Positions 1 through 11,460 are shown, counted from the first letter of the stretch. The stretch: 64,000 nt of DNA from Podocnemis expansa (GCA_007922195.1 ML682001.1:254084-318083), one strand, 5' to 3'. The notes: generated from the sequence alone by a model not told the origin. Made by a program: numbers and translations.

Positions 1-599
1 AAATCATGAATATTCTAAATGCAGGTGGCCAAAGGGTAAAATTGACATAATGCATACTTTATTTCTGGTGGATTTGAAACATTAATATATTTGATCCTTC
101 TTTAGCTTGTTGTAGACACTACTTTGCAAACCTTTCTAGTAAGACTGTAACCATAGTAAATGTGATGTTTATGAACAATCAATTCTCCTGAAAAAAGTGG
201 ATATGCCATGTAATTGTTTGTCTCATTGAAGTGTGCCATGTTGCTGAAAAGGCTGGGAACCACTGATCTTGGAACACAGCCTGCATGCTGTGCTTACAGA
301 ATGGGGGACTGTACCCAGGAAAGAATTTATGGATCATAATGGAGAAACAACTGGACATTAGTTCCCAGTAGGATACTATGGCAAAAGGTATACATAGGGA
401 AGTAGTGAATGGAAGCAGGAGGTGATTTCACTTCTGTGTATACCTAGGGTGACCAAATAGCAAGTGCAAAAAATTGGAACCAGGGAGAAAGGGGGAGGTG
501 CGAGTAATAGGCACCTATACAAGACAAAGCCCTGAGCATCAGGACTGTCCTTATCAAATTGAGACATCTGGTCATTTTATATACACGGCTGCTGAGACT
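1..599. other. unique AT-rich DNA, no gene seen
   Basis: I see no gene, RNA or repeat that can be supported here. The open frame on the minus strand at 376-567 has no recognisable domain and is within chance length. Confidence 0.6.
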
Positions 600-1140
600 G
601 ATACTGGAATACTACATACAGCTCTGAGGGTCACATTTTAAGACAGACGTTGAAAGTTTTGGAGAGGGTGCAGAGAAGATCCACATAGATGATCTGAGGG
701 CCACATGAAAAATAGCTTTGTAGTGAGAGGCTTCAAGAGCTCGATCTGTATAGTTGATCAAGAAAAACACTGAGAGGTGACTTGATTATGATGTGAAGTA
801 CCTACATGGTGAGAAAATACAAGGCCTGAAAGGGCTTTTTAATCTAGAAGAGAAAAGCACAAAGAAGAAATGGCTGGAAGTAAAAATCTAAAATTTGCTT
901 TGGAAATCACATACAAGGCTTTAATAGTGAGGGTGATAAACCATTGGAACTAACTAGCATGGGAAATTCTGCATTACTTTGTCTTCAGCTCAACACAGGA
1001 TGGTTTTATGGAAAATACGCTTTAACCAGCCACCAAATATTGGGCTCAGTACGACTGACATTCTTTGATGTGGGTTATACAGAAAGTCAGACTAGATACT
1101 CCATCTAATGGTCCCTCCTTGCCTTAAAAAATATCTGTGA
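600..1140 (+). mobile_element. old CR1/L3-like LINE relic, 3' part
   Basis: The plus strand shows a decayed match to the end of a CR1-type ORF2. Conceptual translation near 660-800 gives a run like RVQRRST, then ERLQELDLYS and LRGDLIM, which correspond to the conserved stretch following the reverse transcriptase in CR1 elements. The sequence ends with a remnant of the usual 3' tail (tactccatctaatggtccctc). Many stops and indels show it is dead and older than the CR1 copy at 27-31 kb. Confidence 0.6.
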
Positions 1141-1641
1141 ATAGCTGCTGTACAGGATGCCACTGGTGTTATAAACCTGCTGCATGCCACATGCAGTATT
1201 TGCGGATGATAAAGCACTATGTTTAGCAGGCAGCAGGCAGCAAACAGCACAGCACCACAGAATGGTATGGGGGACTAACACCAAAGGGGGAAGCACAGTG
1301 GGAACTATCACTTTGCTTTTTTTGCTGTAAAATGGATCTGTCAGGGCTAAGGTGGGAGCCAGAAGAGTCAGCTCGGCATCTTGGGAATCCACTCTAGAAG
1401 TCTGGGAATGGTACTAGCAGAGGCTTTGGGATTTATTGAGTTTGCTGGTCTTCAAGGCATTATTTCAATTCTGGTGCTTGGATAGCTTCCAATGAAATTG
1501 CATCTATGAAAGGTAATGTGAGAGCTAGTCAGCATTCTGTGCATGTGTAAAAAGGCTGTTGCAGATGTTAAATGTGGTAAGTGATCCAAAAAACTACAGC
1601 CGGTGCTTATCACCAGCTTTACAAAACCTTGGTGAAAGGGA
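1141..1641. other. no supported feature
   Basis: Unique-looking sequence between a LINE relic and a hairpin repeat. Several open frames on both strands overlap each other and none shows a recognisable protein. Confidence 0.5.
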
Positions 1642-1823
1642 CTGCGTAGTGCTAGCAAGGGATCAGAGCATTTCCCTTGAACTTGCAAGGGATATAGCCA
1701 TTGTTTCAATGCATGTCCAGTCTGGACTTGGATTGAAATCCAGTCTCACCTTGGATTGAACCAATGGATATATCCCTTGCAAGTTCAAGGGAAATGTTCC
1801 AATCCCTTGATAGCACTATGCAG
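1642..1823. repeat. long hairpin (foldback) repeat, 182 bp
   Basis: Two arms of about 58 bp are near-perfect reverse complements. The left arm starts ctgcgtagtgctagcaaggg near 1642 and the right arm ends cccttgatagcactatgcag at 1823. The arms contain repeated aagggat/atccctt words, and a loop of about 60 bp (centre about 1735) also holds short inverted repeats. This is the structure of a small foldback MITE, but no target duplication could be fixed and I do not know the family. Confidence 0.75.
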
Positions 1824-2545
1824 AAGCTGAGCAGTTTTGTGAAACACATGTCCGCGGGACTTGGCAAGAGCAAGGCAGAATGCATTCAAATAACTTGAGA
1901 ACACAGGACTATCCTGGCAGGAAGGGTAGTGTCATTAAAAACAATGGTCAATTTTTTTAAAGTCTTTCAAACTGAGGACAAGACCTCAGAGCATGTTCTG
2001 ACAAAGATGGGATAGAACTGAGCTGCACTGAGCATATATGATGAGCAACGCTGTTTATCCTGTGCTCAAAGGAAGGCTAAAACTGACATGCTCTGAAGGA
2101 CAAACAGTGAGTCTGTTAACTTTATTTTACAATCACAATAAAGGGATCAGGGCAGCTGATGGCTTAATTACAAATCTGGGCTCTGCAATTTTATTCTTTT
2201 CTTTTAAAAAGTGTGACTATTACTGGGATGTAGCCAAGCTAATTTTTGTTACATCCATTACTTCATCCTTGGCTTCAACACTGGTGTACTTCCTCTCTTG
2301 TTTAGCGTATACTTTGGACGGCTGCTTCCTTCGGTCACATCTCACTTTTTTCTCAGCCTAAGCTGATGAATATACTGGGCACGACAGTGAAATAAGGGGA
2401 GAGATTTGTAAGGAAAAGGAAGCAAGAGTCAAAATAACAGATGCTTTTCAATGTAAAAGGAAACAATTCAGAAATGAGGTCAGCTGGGAGAGTTAATGGC
2501 TGGTTCTACCTTGCTCGCTTGTTCTCAGAAAGAGCATCTACTTAG
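1824..2545. other. no supported feature
   Basis: AT-rich sequence. The 107-codon open frame at 2038-2361 has hydrophobic stretches but no recognisable family and no splice or promoter context; I do not regard it as a gene. Confidence 0.5.
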
Positions 2546-3080
2546 GGAGGCAGCATGACTTAGTGGCTGGTGCCCTGGATTGGGACTTAGAAGCTCCGTG
2601 TTCAGTTTCCAGGCTTGCTACTTCCTTCTTTGAATCTCAGTTTCCCATTTGTAAAGCACTCTGGGTATGTCTTCACTGGAGCCTTAACCTTCCTTAAGTC
2701 AACCTAAGGAAAGCTCTGTCCACACTGGGAATTTATTAAGTTGACTTAAGCACTTCCTTAAGCTGACTTAACGCTACCTCTTAAGGTTGACTTCATGATG
2801 AAGTCAACCTTATTAAGTCAACTTAAGCCAGTATAGATGGGACATGGCCCTTAAGTTGACCTTATTAAGTCGATTTAAGGGCTATGCCTCATCTACAGTG
2901 GCTTAAGTTAACTTAATAAGGTTGCCTTAAGTGTTAAGTTGACCTAGCAGCTGCCAATATGGACCTGGGCAGTCTACAGGAATTTTGATGTGGACACTCT
3001 AAGTCGACTTAACATAGCCTCCAATGTAGACATACCCTTTGAGAAGTATTGATAAAAACAAGTGCTGTTGGAGCAAGGAA
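2546..3080 (+). mobile_element. MIR-like (CORE) SINE, split by an insertion
   Basis: The part 2546-2663 follows the MIR/CORE-SINE pattern: a 'gacttagtggctggtgccctgga' type start, then 'cttgctacttcc' and 'ctcagtttcccatttgtaaa', then 'gtaaagcactctg'. The tail resumes after the inserted element as 'ctttgagaagtattgataaa', which is what should follow 'aaagcgctttgagat' in the SINE. The interruption is exactly the palindrome-array element at 2664-3036. Confidence 0.75.
2664..3036. mobile_element. palindrome-array MITE, subfamily A (copy 1)
   Basis: A 373-bp non-coding element. Its ends are inverted repeats: GGTATGTCTTCACTGGAG on the left and the reverse complement of GGTATGTCTACATTGGAG on the right. 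The flanks carry a 5-bp duplication, CTCTG at 2659-2663 and CTTTG at 3037-3041. The interior is an array of the palindrome TTAAGTCGACTTAA and decayed forms with CA or TG at the centre (an intact core is at 3000-3012). It sits inside a MIR-like SINE, so the borders are set by the interrupted host repeat. No coding capacity. Confidence 0.85.
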
Positions 3081-3236
3081 TTGTGATAATATTAATACTC
3101 AGTGCTGGAAGGAAATGGCTGTCAGATATTAAGCGAACTCAAAAGTTAGGCTGAGGGTCCAGAAAGTGAATATGCTTTACATATGGTATGCTTATTTTGG
3201 CCAGAAAGCCATTCAACATCCTGTGGTGTCTTAGGG

Positions 3237-3632
3237 GAGCCAAATGACTTAATACTTATTACGTCAACTTAGTGAGCCCCAATTTGTTTAAGTCGACTTT
3301 AAAAAGTCAGCTTAAGCAAGGGGATCCATATAAAGTCGACCTAATAAACTTGACTTTAAATGAACCCCCTGGCTTAAGTCGACTTTATAAAGTTGACTTA
3401 AAAAGCTCTACTGTGCTAAGTCAACTTTATTAAGTCGACTTTAATGGCCACATTGCATTAAGTCAACTTAATAAAGTCAACTTAAACCTTAAAGTTGACT
3501 TTAAGGGAAGGAGTTATTAAGCTGACTTAAGCAAGTGCTTAAGTCAACTTAATGAACTCCAAATGTGGCCAGGGAGTTGCTTAAGTCCACTTAAGCCTCC
3601 TTAAGTCAACTTAAGTCCTTAGTGTAGACCAG
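3237..3632. mobile_element. palindrome-array MITE, subfamily A (copy 2, ends eroded)
   Basis: A dense array of TTAAGTYRACTTAA palindromes, some joined as TTAAGTCAACTTTATTAAG. The right side ends in agtgtagaccagag near 3632, recalling the GTGTAGACATAGC terminus of the family. No matching left terminus was found, so the element is truncated or rearranged against the GC-rich block that follows. Confidence 0.65.
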
Positions 3633-3639
3633 AGTTTAA

Positions 3640-4445
3640 CGTAAGGGGGAACACCCCAGAACACCAATCCAGGCCCTCTATTTTTAGGGAGCCAGCATTC
3701 TGGGCCCCCTGAAAATAGGGGAATGCCCCAGAATGCAGCTTTCTGGGCCCCCCCAAAATAGGGGGGACAAGCTGAAATGCTAAGTTCCAGCGCTCCCTAA
3801 AAATAGAAGGGCATGCTGGAATCAGCATTCTGGCATGTCCCCTTTAGGCTGGAGAAAGGGAGGGGCTGCAGGCTGCGGCCAGCCCAGCTACTCCTCCTTC
3901 CCCTCCCTGGAGCCTGTGTGGCTCCATCCTTCCAGCCAGGGCCTCCATCCTGGGCTCCTTTTTGCTGGCCAGCTGGCCTGCCACCACTGCCCAGCTCTTT
4001 GGCCAGGTAAGGGGGCGGGGGGTGGGGTTGGGGCAGTTGGGCAACCAGTGGGGAAAGCATAGGGGCAGGGAGAGTGCATGGAAAAGGGGTTGGGATGGTG
4101 GGCTGGGGAGTTAGAGGGCTGGAATGGGGTAGAGAGCTTAGGGAGTGGGGTTTGGGGCTAAAAAGGACATGGGGAAAGGGGTCTGATGGGGGTAGGTTTT
4201 TTGAGCGCAGTAGCTGGGGTTGGAGGGCAGTAGCCAGGTTCAGGGAGTAGGTGCTGGGGACAGTAGCTCGGGGGCAGACATTTGGGGGGGCAGTAGCTGG
4301 GGTACATGAGGGGGGTCCCACACTGGCATACAGGGGGCCCTCCCTGGCATGAAGGGGGGCCCGCACTGGTGTGAGACAGGCCCACCAATTTAGGAGGGTT
4401 TTAGGGCCCCCCAAATTATACTTTAGCCCCTGGTGTAGACACAGC
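3640..4445. repeat. GC-rich block with short inverted repeats, bounded by a MITE terminus
   Basis: The first 200 bp contain nested inverted words such as ccagcattctgggc, gccccagaatgc and ccctatttttaggg. The rest is G-rich with repeated 'gggcagtagctgggg' phrases on the plus strand. The block ends in tggtgtagacacagc at 4445, which is the right terminus of the palindrome-array family (reverse complement GCTGTGTCTACACCA), followed by CTATG. It may be a longer relative that captured GC-rich filler. A 242-codon minus-strand frame (3797-4525) is proline-rich, low-complexity translation of this block and is not accepted as a gene. Confidence 0.5.
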
Positions 4446-5009
4446 CTATGGGCATTCAGCAAGTGATCAGAAGTGTTCCCTTCTTCATGCAACATAGAGA
4501 AGAAAAAGTAAAGGATAGTAAACATTGGCTATAAGACAGTCAAAGACTTTTCTTGTTCTTTCCTGCTTTGACCCTATATTCATCCTCTCCTAAATTGTTC
4601 TGCTCAGATGCAATCCTGAATTCAGCTCTCTCACTGTTTTATTGGGGAAGCCGTAGAATTGGTTAGATGGGAGTGGGGGGTACTTCTGGCATTTCAGCAG
4701 AATCAGTTGCAAGGGGGTGAATAGATCTAGTTCAGCAGAAGACTAGAGATGAGGGGGCATGTAGTAACCTTAGGAAGGAAGGGGTTAACACCCAGGTAAG
4801 TGAGCCCCAGGGGAGCCAATAGGAACAAAGTACAGGTTTTTGAATTGGAGCAGCAACTTTGCCTGTTCCTGCTTGGATGCAACAGAGCTCCTGGAAGGAT
4901 CAGGAGGAGACCAGAGAGAGGCCTGAGTTAAAATCCAGCAACATCCTTGCCAAAGATAAGCTCAAGTTTGTAACTGACCAGGCGTGAGTAGAACAGGGAG
5001 CTTTTACTG
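4446..5009. other. no supported feature
   Basis: Unique-looking sequence between two repeat elements; nothing recognised. Confidence 0.5.
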
Positions 5010-5522
5010 GCAGTATTCACACGTAAACTGTTATTTCAAAATAAGTTATTTTGAAATAAAATCCTTATTTTGAAATAACTTAAATCGAAATAAGAAAATG
5101 TTAAATTAAAATAAGGGAAACCCTCAAAGCGAAATAGCATGCCGTGTGTGTGGACATGCTATTTTGCTTCAGAAGAGGGGCAGCATGGCAGGTGTGGCAA
5201 CATGGCCCTCTCGCTGGGCCATGCCCCCACCCAATATATACAAAAAGAAAGGCACCCGTGGCAGGAGAAGGGCAAAAGTGTTATTTTGAAATAACCATTA
5301 TTTCAAAATAACATGTCCAAACGGTGTTGTTTTGAAACAACTGTTTTGAAACAACGGCTATTTCGATTGTATGCAAGGTTTTACTGTTTTGAAGCGACAG
5401 CCATTATTTCAAAATGAGGGGGTCCCATCATCTCAAAATAATGAAACATTATTTGGACATGTCCAGCTTTATTTCAAAACAATGGCTGTTGTTTCAAAAT
5501 AAAACCCTGGTGTGGACACAGC
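5010..5522. mobile_element. palindrome-array MITE, subfamily B (copy 1)
   Basis: A 513-bp non-coding element. The left end reads GCAGTATTCACACGTAAAC and the right end GTGTGGACACAGC, an imperfect inverted pair of the GCTRTGTYCACAC type. The interior consists of TTATTTCGAAATAA-type palindromes, mostly decayed to TTATTTCAAAATAA or TTATTTTGAAATAA. Read on the opposite strand it aligns end to end with the element at 61,429-61,839. No clear target duplication (TACTG against CCCTT). Confidence 0.75.
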
Positions 5523-6915
5523 CCCTTAGACTCAGTCAGGGTATTTCCTCGGGTTTGGGCTTTTTTTGAGTTCTCTGCACTGAGCACATGTACTGTTCCC
5601 ACTATCCTGTAACTACCTAAGTTAAGTCCCAGAGAAGTAACTCTGTGTTTCTTATCTGTTCTTTTTAATTCAAGATTTTACCCTTTTAAAGTAAGCTCTG
5701 GTTCTGTGTCCAAAAAGGCAAGAGGTTTTGTGTGCATCTGCCTCAGACTGCATGGCCAGCTAAGAAAGGGGATTTTCTTCTAGTTTCTGCTGATATCCCA
5801 GCTGGGGTTCAATCAATCTCCTGAGGGAGGAATAAAAGTGATTGAAGGTACCTCGCAGGAAGGAATTCCCAAGTGCTCCTGGGTTTCCAAGAGGTTTTTG
5901 CATTTGGGTGGTGGCAGCATACAACTCCAAGGCCAGGAAATTCGAGGCCTTGGAGAGTTTTAAGACCAGGCTTTAAGGCCAGTGGTTTTTAAGACCTGTT
6001 GCAGGCCTCCACCTTCTGCACTCAGAGTGCCGGAGTGAGGAAACAACCTTGACAGGGCTGATTCACTCTTACACCATTTTCCATCAGAGTAGCTCCATTG
6101 ACTTCAGAAGAATGAGGCCCAGGGAATGTGGTGGGAGCACACTTGTCATTTAAAAAAAAATGCTGGCAATCCTGCTCAAACCCTACTTAGATGAGAGTTG
6201 TTGCTATAGCATTATGAACATGAAATGAAATACAAGTAGCAGGTTGTATTTTTAATACATCACCTGATAATATCTAACAGTGTAGAGCCTGAAAGACGGA
6301 TGCGACCATGATTTGCCATCCACTAACTTCTTCCTTAAAATCTTGAAAATATGCTTTTAACAAAATCCCCTCAGCATGATTTCACACTGTCCATCGTTAT
6401 TCTAATGTTGAAAAGAGACAGTTGAACTTTATGTACAGCCGTTATTCCAAGCCATTGAAAAATAAAAAAAAGCCTGCAGTGACCCATAGCAAAAAAGGCT
6501 TCACCTGGAATGCTAATGAATCCAGCCCCTGATCAAAAGGCAAACCTGACCCCAGCAGAGAAGGATATTTAAAAGTATCAAATAAAATGAAACTCATCTG
6601 TGTGACTTTTTTCCTTTACAAAACAGAAGGCAAAATGTAAGCCCTTCCCACCCCAGCAGCTGTTATTTGGATCACTGATTAAAGAAAACATTATAGTAGT
6701 TTCCAAAACTCCTTTCAGGGGATGATTAGCATATAACATAGTGAATAATATGGCATTTCTCTTCCAGTTTTCCAAGATGCAGGTTAAAACCTACACAAGT
6801 ATGGCCAGAAATACTGATACATTTGTGAAAAACAGTAGAAACTGAACACCTTGAATCCTTTAAAATACAGAGCAGGAAATACCTCCTTTGAGTTGAGACA
6901 CAGAATAGACTACAA
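5523..6915. other. no supported feature
   Basis: About 1.4 kb of ordinary non-coding sequence. I see no domain-bearing frame, tRNA-like fold or repeat with recognisable ends. Confidence 0.5.
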
Positions 6916-7323
6916 CAGGGGTGTAGCCAGCCCCCGCTTCCTGGCTGGGCCTCTGAATGTGCAGGGTGGGCCCAGCCAAGGGTAGCTTCTAGTCATGTGA
7001 TTGGAAGTTGCCCCAGGATGCTTCACTTGTTTAATTAGCAAGTGGAGCTGAGGAAAGAGAAGAGGCAGTGCAATGAGGCCTGTCCATCACAGCAGCTCAA
7101 GCTTCACTACTGTGGCAGTGGGGTGGGCCGGCAGTGTGGCTGCAACCACAAGCGGAGCAGAGGTGCTGGTGCTTCTGCTTTGCTCACAGCTGTGCCCACT
7201 GGCTGCTGGGCAGCCTCCTCGCTCGGGCAGTGAAGTTTGCAACACTGGGTGCTGTGGTGGGGGGCCTCATGGCCAAGTGTGTGGGCCCCAGCCCACCCAG
7301 GCCCAGTCCTGGCTATGCCCCTC
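6916..7323. mobile_element. non-autonomous hAT element
   Basis: A 408-bp GC-rich element with ends CAGGGGTGTAGCCAGC and GTCCTGGCTATGCCCCTC. The ends are inverted and fit the CAGGGGTG...CACCCCTG pattern of vertebrate hAT MITEs. The flanking 8-mers are GACTACAA and AACTAAAA (6 of 8 identical), as expected for an old hAT 8-bp duplication. The several open frames inside (7042-7430, both strands) are products of GC-rich composition. Confidence 0.75.
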
Positions 7324-8175
7324 AACTAAAACAATCTAATTGCAAACCTAGTGGAAAGATTGAAAATACAGTTTTGTTAAAGAAGCAGTGTCAGCAACCA
7401 TTTAGTCTTCTCAAAATCACTTATCTCTAAATTTTTGTACTACCCTTCTGTTCCTTTTTGTTATGTCATTAAATGAGAGACTATATTAAAATATCTAAAT
7501 TCTCAGTAATATTTTACAGACCATGGATTGAGTGGATTATCTTTCCATAGCAATAGTTTATTCTGCTGTAGGTTTAAGCTGCACAAAGTTCATGTTCACT
7601 AAAACATGCTTGTTTAGTTTTGTTATATTAGAATTAATATTTGTATGTATGCAGTAGAGTGTCAAGTTTTAAGTAGTCTTATTTTACCAAAGCAACAGCA
7701 ATAAAAAAGGGTCTTGTTTTATCACTTCCTATAGGAAAGGTCATTCTTCAGAGCAGGTCTAGAAGCATATGTGAGGTTTGTTATCAGCATGCATGCAAGG
7801 CATAATAATAAGTGGAATCTAGCAATTATATGCAGGTTGGGTTGGCAAAAAATCTGCATTTCATGATATGGCCCAGTACGATATGTTCAATTACTTGTGT
7901 CCTGAAATTTCCCCGCATTTTAACAACATTGACTGCCTTAAAAGTCAAGACCACTTTCAGCTGGCAGAGGGACTAAGGTTGGGGTGAATTGCCCTGAAGT
8001 CCAGCAAATTAAAAGGACCTTGGCAGATAGATGCATATCCTCTTCTTCTCCACAGTCCCCCTTCCCATGATGCCCTGTCATTTGTGTTCTGTGCCCTTCC
8101 CAAGAGCCAAACTCTTTTATTTTGTGCCATTCTTGTTCCCAGACTTTTGAGGCAGAGGTATGAGGCTAACTAGTT
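7324..8175. other. no supported feature
   Basis: AT-rich unique sequence; nothing recognised. Confidence 0.5.
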
Positions 8176-9062
8176 GTCACAGACCCCTTAGCTCACACCT
8201 CCTGGCAGGCACACAAGGTCCTTTGCCACTCTCCAGCAGTCTGGAGGAGGCAGGGAGGGACCCAGGCCCACACATTTCTCCTGGTCCCAGCCCAGGGACC
8301 CCATACATCTCACATGAGTCATCACCTTAACTGCAACCCACCAAGGTCCTCTGGGTCACTTCCCCACAGCCCCCATATGTTCTTCACCTCTTCCCTGGCT
8401 TCTTCCTCTGGCTAGCCCTGAGCCCCAGCAGTCTGGGTCCTTCCTCCTTTTCTCGGAGTTCTCCTCAGTCCTTAGCAAGGCCCCAGGCCCAATCCTCTGC
8501 AGACCTCTGCCACCCACAGAGAACTACCCCGGGTGCTGATTCCACAGCCCCTGAGCAGCCAGGTCCTTTTCACTTCTGCATTTCAGAGGCTATGTCTACA
8601 CTGGAGGCTTATGTTGACTTAAGCAACTCCAGGGCCACATTTGGAGTTCATTAAGTCTCCTTAAGCAGTTGCTTAAGTTGACTTAACCAAATATGGCCAT
8701 TAAAGTCAATTTAATAAAGTCAACTTAAGACAGGAGAGCCATTTAAAGTCAACTTCATTAAGTTGACTTTAAATGGGTCCCCTGGCTTAAGTTGACTTTA
8801 TAAAGTCAACTTAAACAAATGGGGCCTCTCTAAGTTGACTTAATAAGGTTGACTTTAAGTTGACCTTATTAAGTCAACTTACCTGAGCTCTCTGGTGTAG
8901 ACATAGTCAGAGAGAGACTACCCTTGGTCTGACTCTGCAGCTAGTTTTTCTACCCAGTTCTGGGCCTGAGTTGGCTCAGCAGCCCCTCAGTCTGGCTGGC
9001 TGCTCTCTCTGGGCCCTCTTTAACCCTGTCTTGGACAGTGTAGCACAGACTAACTTCTCAGC
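8176..9062. repeat. C-rich unit of unknown class, possibly an LTR fragment
   Basis: From gtcacagaccccttagctc to about 9062 the plus strand is C-rich, unlike both flanks. It is interrupted by the palindrome-array element at 8589-8907. Composition and phrases such as ggccctctttaaccctgtct recall LTRs of reptile retrotransposons, but I cannot define matching ends, so the class is left open. Confidence 0.35.
8589..8907. mobile_element. palindrome-array MITE, subfamily A (copy 3)
   Basis: A 319-bp element with ends GCTATGTCTACACTGGAG and CTCTGGTGTAGACATAGT (inverted). It is flanked by a perfect 5-bp duplication CAGAG (8584-8588 and 8908-8912). The interior has TTAAGTTGACTTAA/TTAAGTCAACTTAA palindromes spaced by short links. 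It lies inside the C-rich unit described separately. Confidence 0.88.
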
Positions 9063-10248
9063 CATCATGGAATCTACATGGCCCACAATAAATAAGTAAA
9101 AGCTTCCAGTGGGCTGTGGAAGTCCACTCAGACCTCAGCCACCCCTTTTAGAGGGAACCTTTGACTGTTCTGCCCTGGGGTTCAGAATTACTTTCAATAG
9201 ACCTGCTTAAAATGCTGTTATAGATAGAAATGTGGCTGAATAAAAATGGCATCTATCTGGAGCCAATAGAGCTTCAGGCACATGAGCTGCATTCTCCTCT
9301 GCCTGATGCATCATCAGCAAAATTGGTTAGGATCTGACTACTTTTTGTGTCCTGAAATTTCCCTGCATATTAACAACAGAATCTTTACTTTTTGAAATGA
9401 TGTAAGAAGAAGTGGAAAGATCAGCTGTATTTTCATCCTGTGGCGGAGTCTACGTCTGCCTAATAGATAATTTAGGATAAAAAAAGACACATGCACATGT
9501 ATACACACACACACACACATACACACAGTGCAAATTGGAGACGAGAGTAAGAAGAAAAGAGCTGCAAGAAAAAACTACATATAAATGGTTCTCTTTTCAG
9601 TAAACAAGTTTTCTATAACCATTTTCATAATGTTTTTAATAAAAATATGACCAAAAAGCCTTGATTTTTTATGAAATACTGAAAACATTAACAATTTTTA
9701 AGGCCCTATTCAATATCAAGTGCTAGTGTTAGGTGTTGAACAGACAAGACCAGGCATTAAAGTGACTAATGAAAATCTTTTACTATCAGTTTCCTTAAAA
9801 AAAAATACAATCCCAAAAAAACAAAAGAACCCCAAATCCTTTCTAGGTCATTTATTTGAATCTCACAGGTCTTATTGGAACATTGACTGGGGCAAAGAGA
9901 AGGAACGAAGAAACTTTGAATTAAGCCCATGTGACTGTAGAGAGGCATCCGTTATGATGCTATTTCTTTTTGAAGATATCACTCTTTCTTGGCACTCAGT
10001 AATCTACTGCAGGTCTTAAGACTGATTTGCAGTTAGCTTTGCCATTAGAAAGGCAAAAAGTGACTATGAATGTAACTCTACTGACAGATCTTTAGCCCTT
10101 TTTAGAATTTCTCTGGCACATTTTGCTTATTTCAGTATCTTAAATAAGTACCAAGACAGCATCTTAGCAGGACATATAGGAAAGGTGTTTCATGGCAAGA
10201 CTGGTAGAACTAATCATTCGTAAATTATGGTACAGCTTCTCTTCATAT
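9063..10248. other. no gene; short CA microsatellite
   Basis: Non-coding sequence. A (CA)n tract with one interruption lies at about 9501-9528 and explains the cysteine/valine-rich minus frame there. The 99-codon frame at 9720-10019 has no recognised domain. Confidence 0.55.
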
Positions 10249-10340
10249 ACAAACGAGGAGTCCTGTGACACTTAAAGACTAATTAATAAATATATTTATT
10301 GCATGAGTTTTCATGGGAGAAAATCCCGTTTTCTCACCAC
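10249..10340 (+). mobile_element. foldback-family repeat, fragment
   Basis: Contains ggagtcctgtgacacttaaa, then gactaattaataaatatatt, then gcatgagttttcatgggaga and aaatcccg. This order matches the half-element seen at 37,872, 44,270, 47,101, 54,466 and 59,584. Only one arm is present. Confidence 0.65.
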
Positions 10341-10920
10341 TTTCTCATGATATGCAGTAGCAAGCCAGTGTGTTAATTTTGTGTGAATGCACTGTGATAC
10401 TTCTCAGGGTACCAGGACTGTGAGTCACCATGTCACTCCCTGTCTTCGGTGAGAAGAAATCTTTCCTGTGGGAACTGGATGTCAGTTCCCAGACACTACT
10501 GGTCCATCAGTCGCTCAAGCATTCTCCTTAGGAGGTCTGCGAGGACCTACTTTGTCGTACAGGTTAATACTTGGTGTGTCCCAGACTCCTTCAGAGAAAG
10601 GCAGCAAAGCCCCCTGTCAGTGGAGACTCAACAATTATCAGGTAAGCTGAGAGTGTACACACAGAGAGAGTGTACACCCAGCTTGACTATCACATTAAGG
10701 GTAAGGTCCTTTCAAACAAAAAAACACTGTAATTTATTTATCATGAAAAAACCCAGAAATTCATTAACAAAGATTAATATTTAAGAGATGGAGAACAAGA
10801 ATAATAAGGTTACAACTAGAACAAAAGGTATAAAATGATTTTTATGGTCCAGACTTAACTGTAACAGGCTAAAACCCCTTGTCTAGAGCAGAAGGAACCA
10901 TTATGATTCTAGAAGCATGG

Positions 10921-11335
10921 GCTATGTTGACACTAGGGACTTAAGGCAGGGGTCTCAAACTCAAATCACCATGAAGGCTGCATGAGTACTAGTACAGGGT
11001 TGCATGAGGACTAGTACGTTAACCTGAGGGCTGCACCACTGAAACCTTTTCATACAGCTATATTGCAAATGTTGGTAGCAATAGTGTTGTTTCAGTCCGC
11101 AGGAAATAGCTTTAGGGGCTGCATGTGGCCCACAGGCCACATATTTGAGACCCCTGGCTAAAGGCGGCTTAAGTGATGCCCAGGCTACTCTGGAATTAAG
11201 TTGACGTAAGCATTTGCTTAATTTGACTTAGCGACTCTCACTTGTTAAGTCAACTTAATTTTCAAGTTGACTTTATTAAGTAAACTTAAGCTAATGTAGC
11301 TTGCCATTAGGCTTAAGTTGACTTAACTGGCATCC
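10921..11335. mobile_element. palindrome-array MITE, subfamily A (copy 4, nested, right end missing)
   Basis: The left end GCTATGTTGACACTAGGG matches the family terminus. After a nested hAT element (10,947-11,156) the typical array resumes (ttaagttgacgtaagc, ttaagtcaacttaa) and stops at about 11,335. No right terminus is visible; the sequence runs straight into the Myb/SANT-like pseudogene. The element may be truncated, or the pseudogene may lie inside a longer relative. Confidence 0.65.
10947..11156. mobile_element. non-autonomous hAT element, nested
   Basis: A 210-bp element with inverted ends CAGGGGTCTCAAACTC and ATTTGAGACCCCTG. The flanking 8-mers ACTTAAGG and GCTAAAGG agree at 6 of 8 positions and both belong to the surrounding palindrome array, so the hAT element jumped into the older array element. 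Confidence 0.82.
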
Positions 11336-11460
11336 CAGCCACCTGGGAACCCTCCTGGCAACTGGGAAGTGCCTGCCCTACCCAGTCCCAGGGCAAGATA
11401 AAGCCCAGGCCAGCCTGTTCCACAGCCAGAGCTCGCCAGGACTCCTGCTGTGTGGCAGGC

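Noticed and set aside
2664..3632. CRISPR-like array of short repeats
   Set aside because: The repeats are overlapping or closely packed palindromes without unique spacers of constant length, the DNA is eukaryotic, and the elements have transposon ends.
3797..4525. 242-codon minus-strand frame
   Set aside because: Proline-rich, low-complexity translation of a GC-rich repeat block, with alternative open frames over the same bases and no domain.
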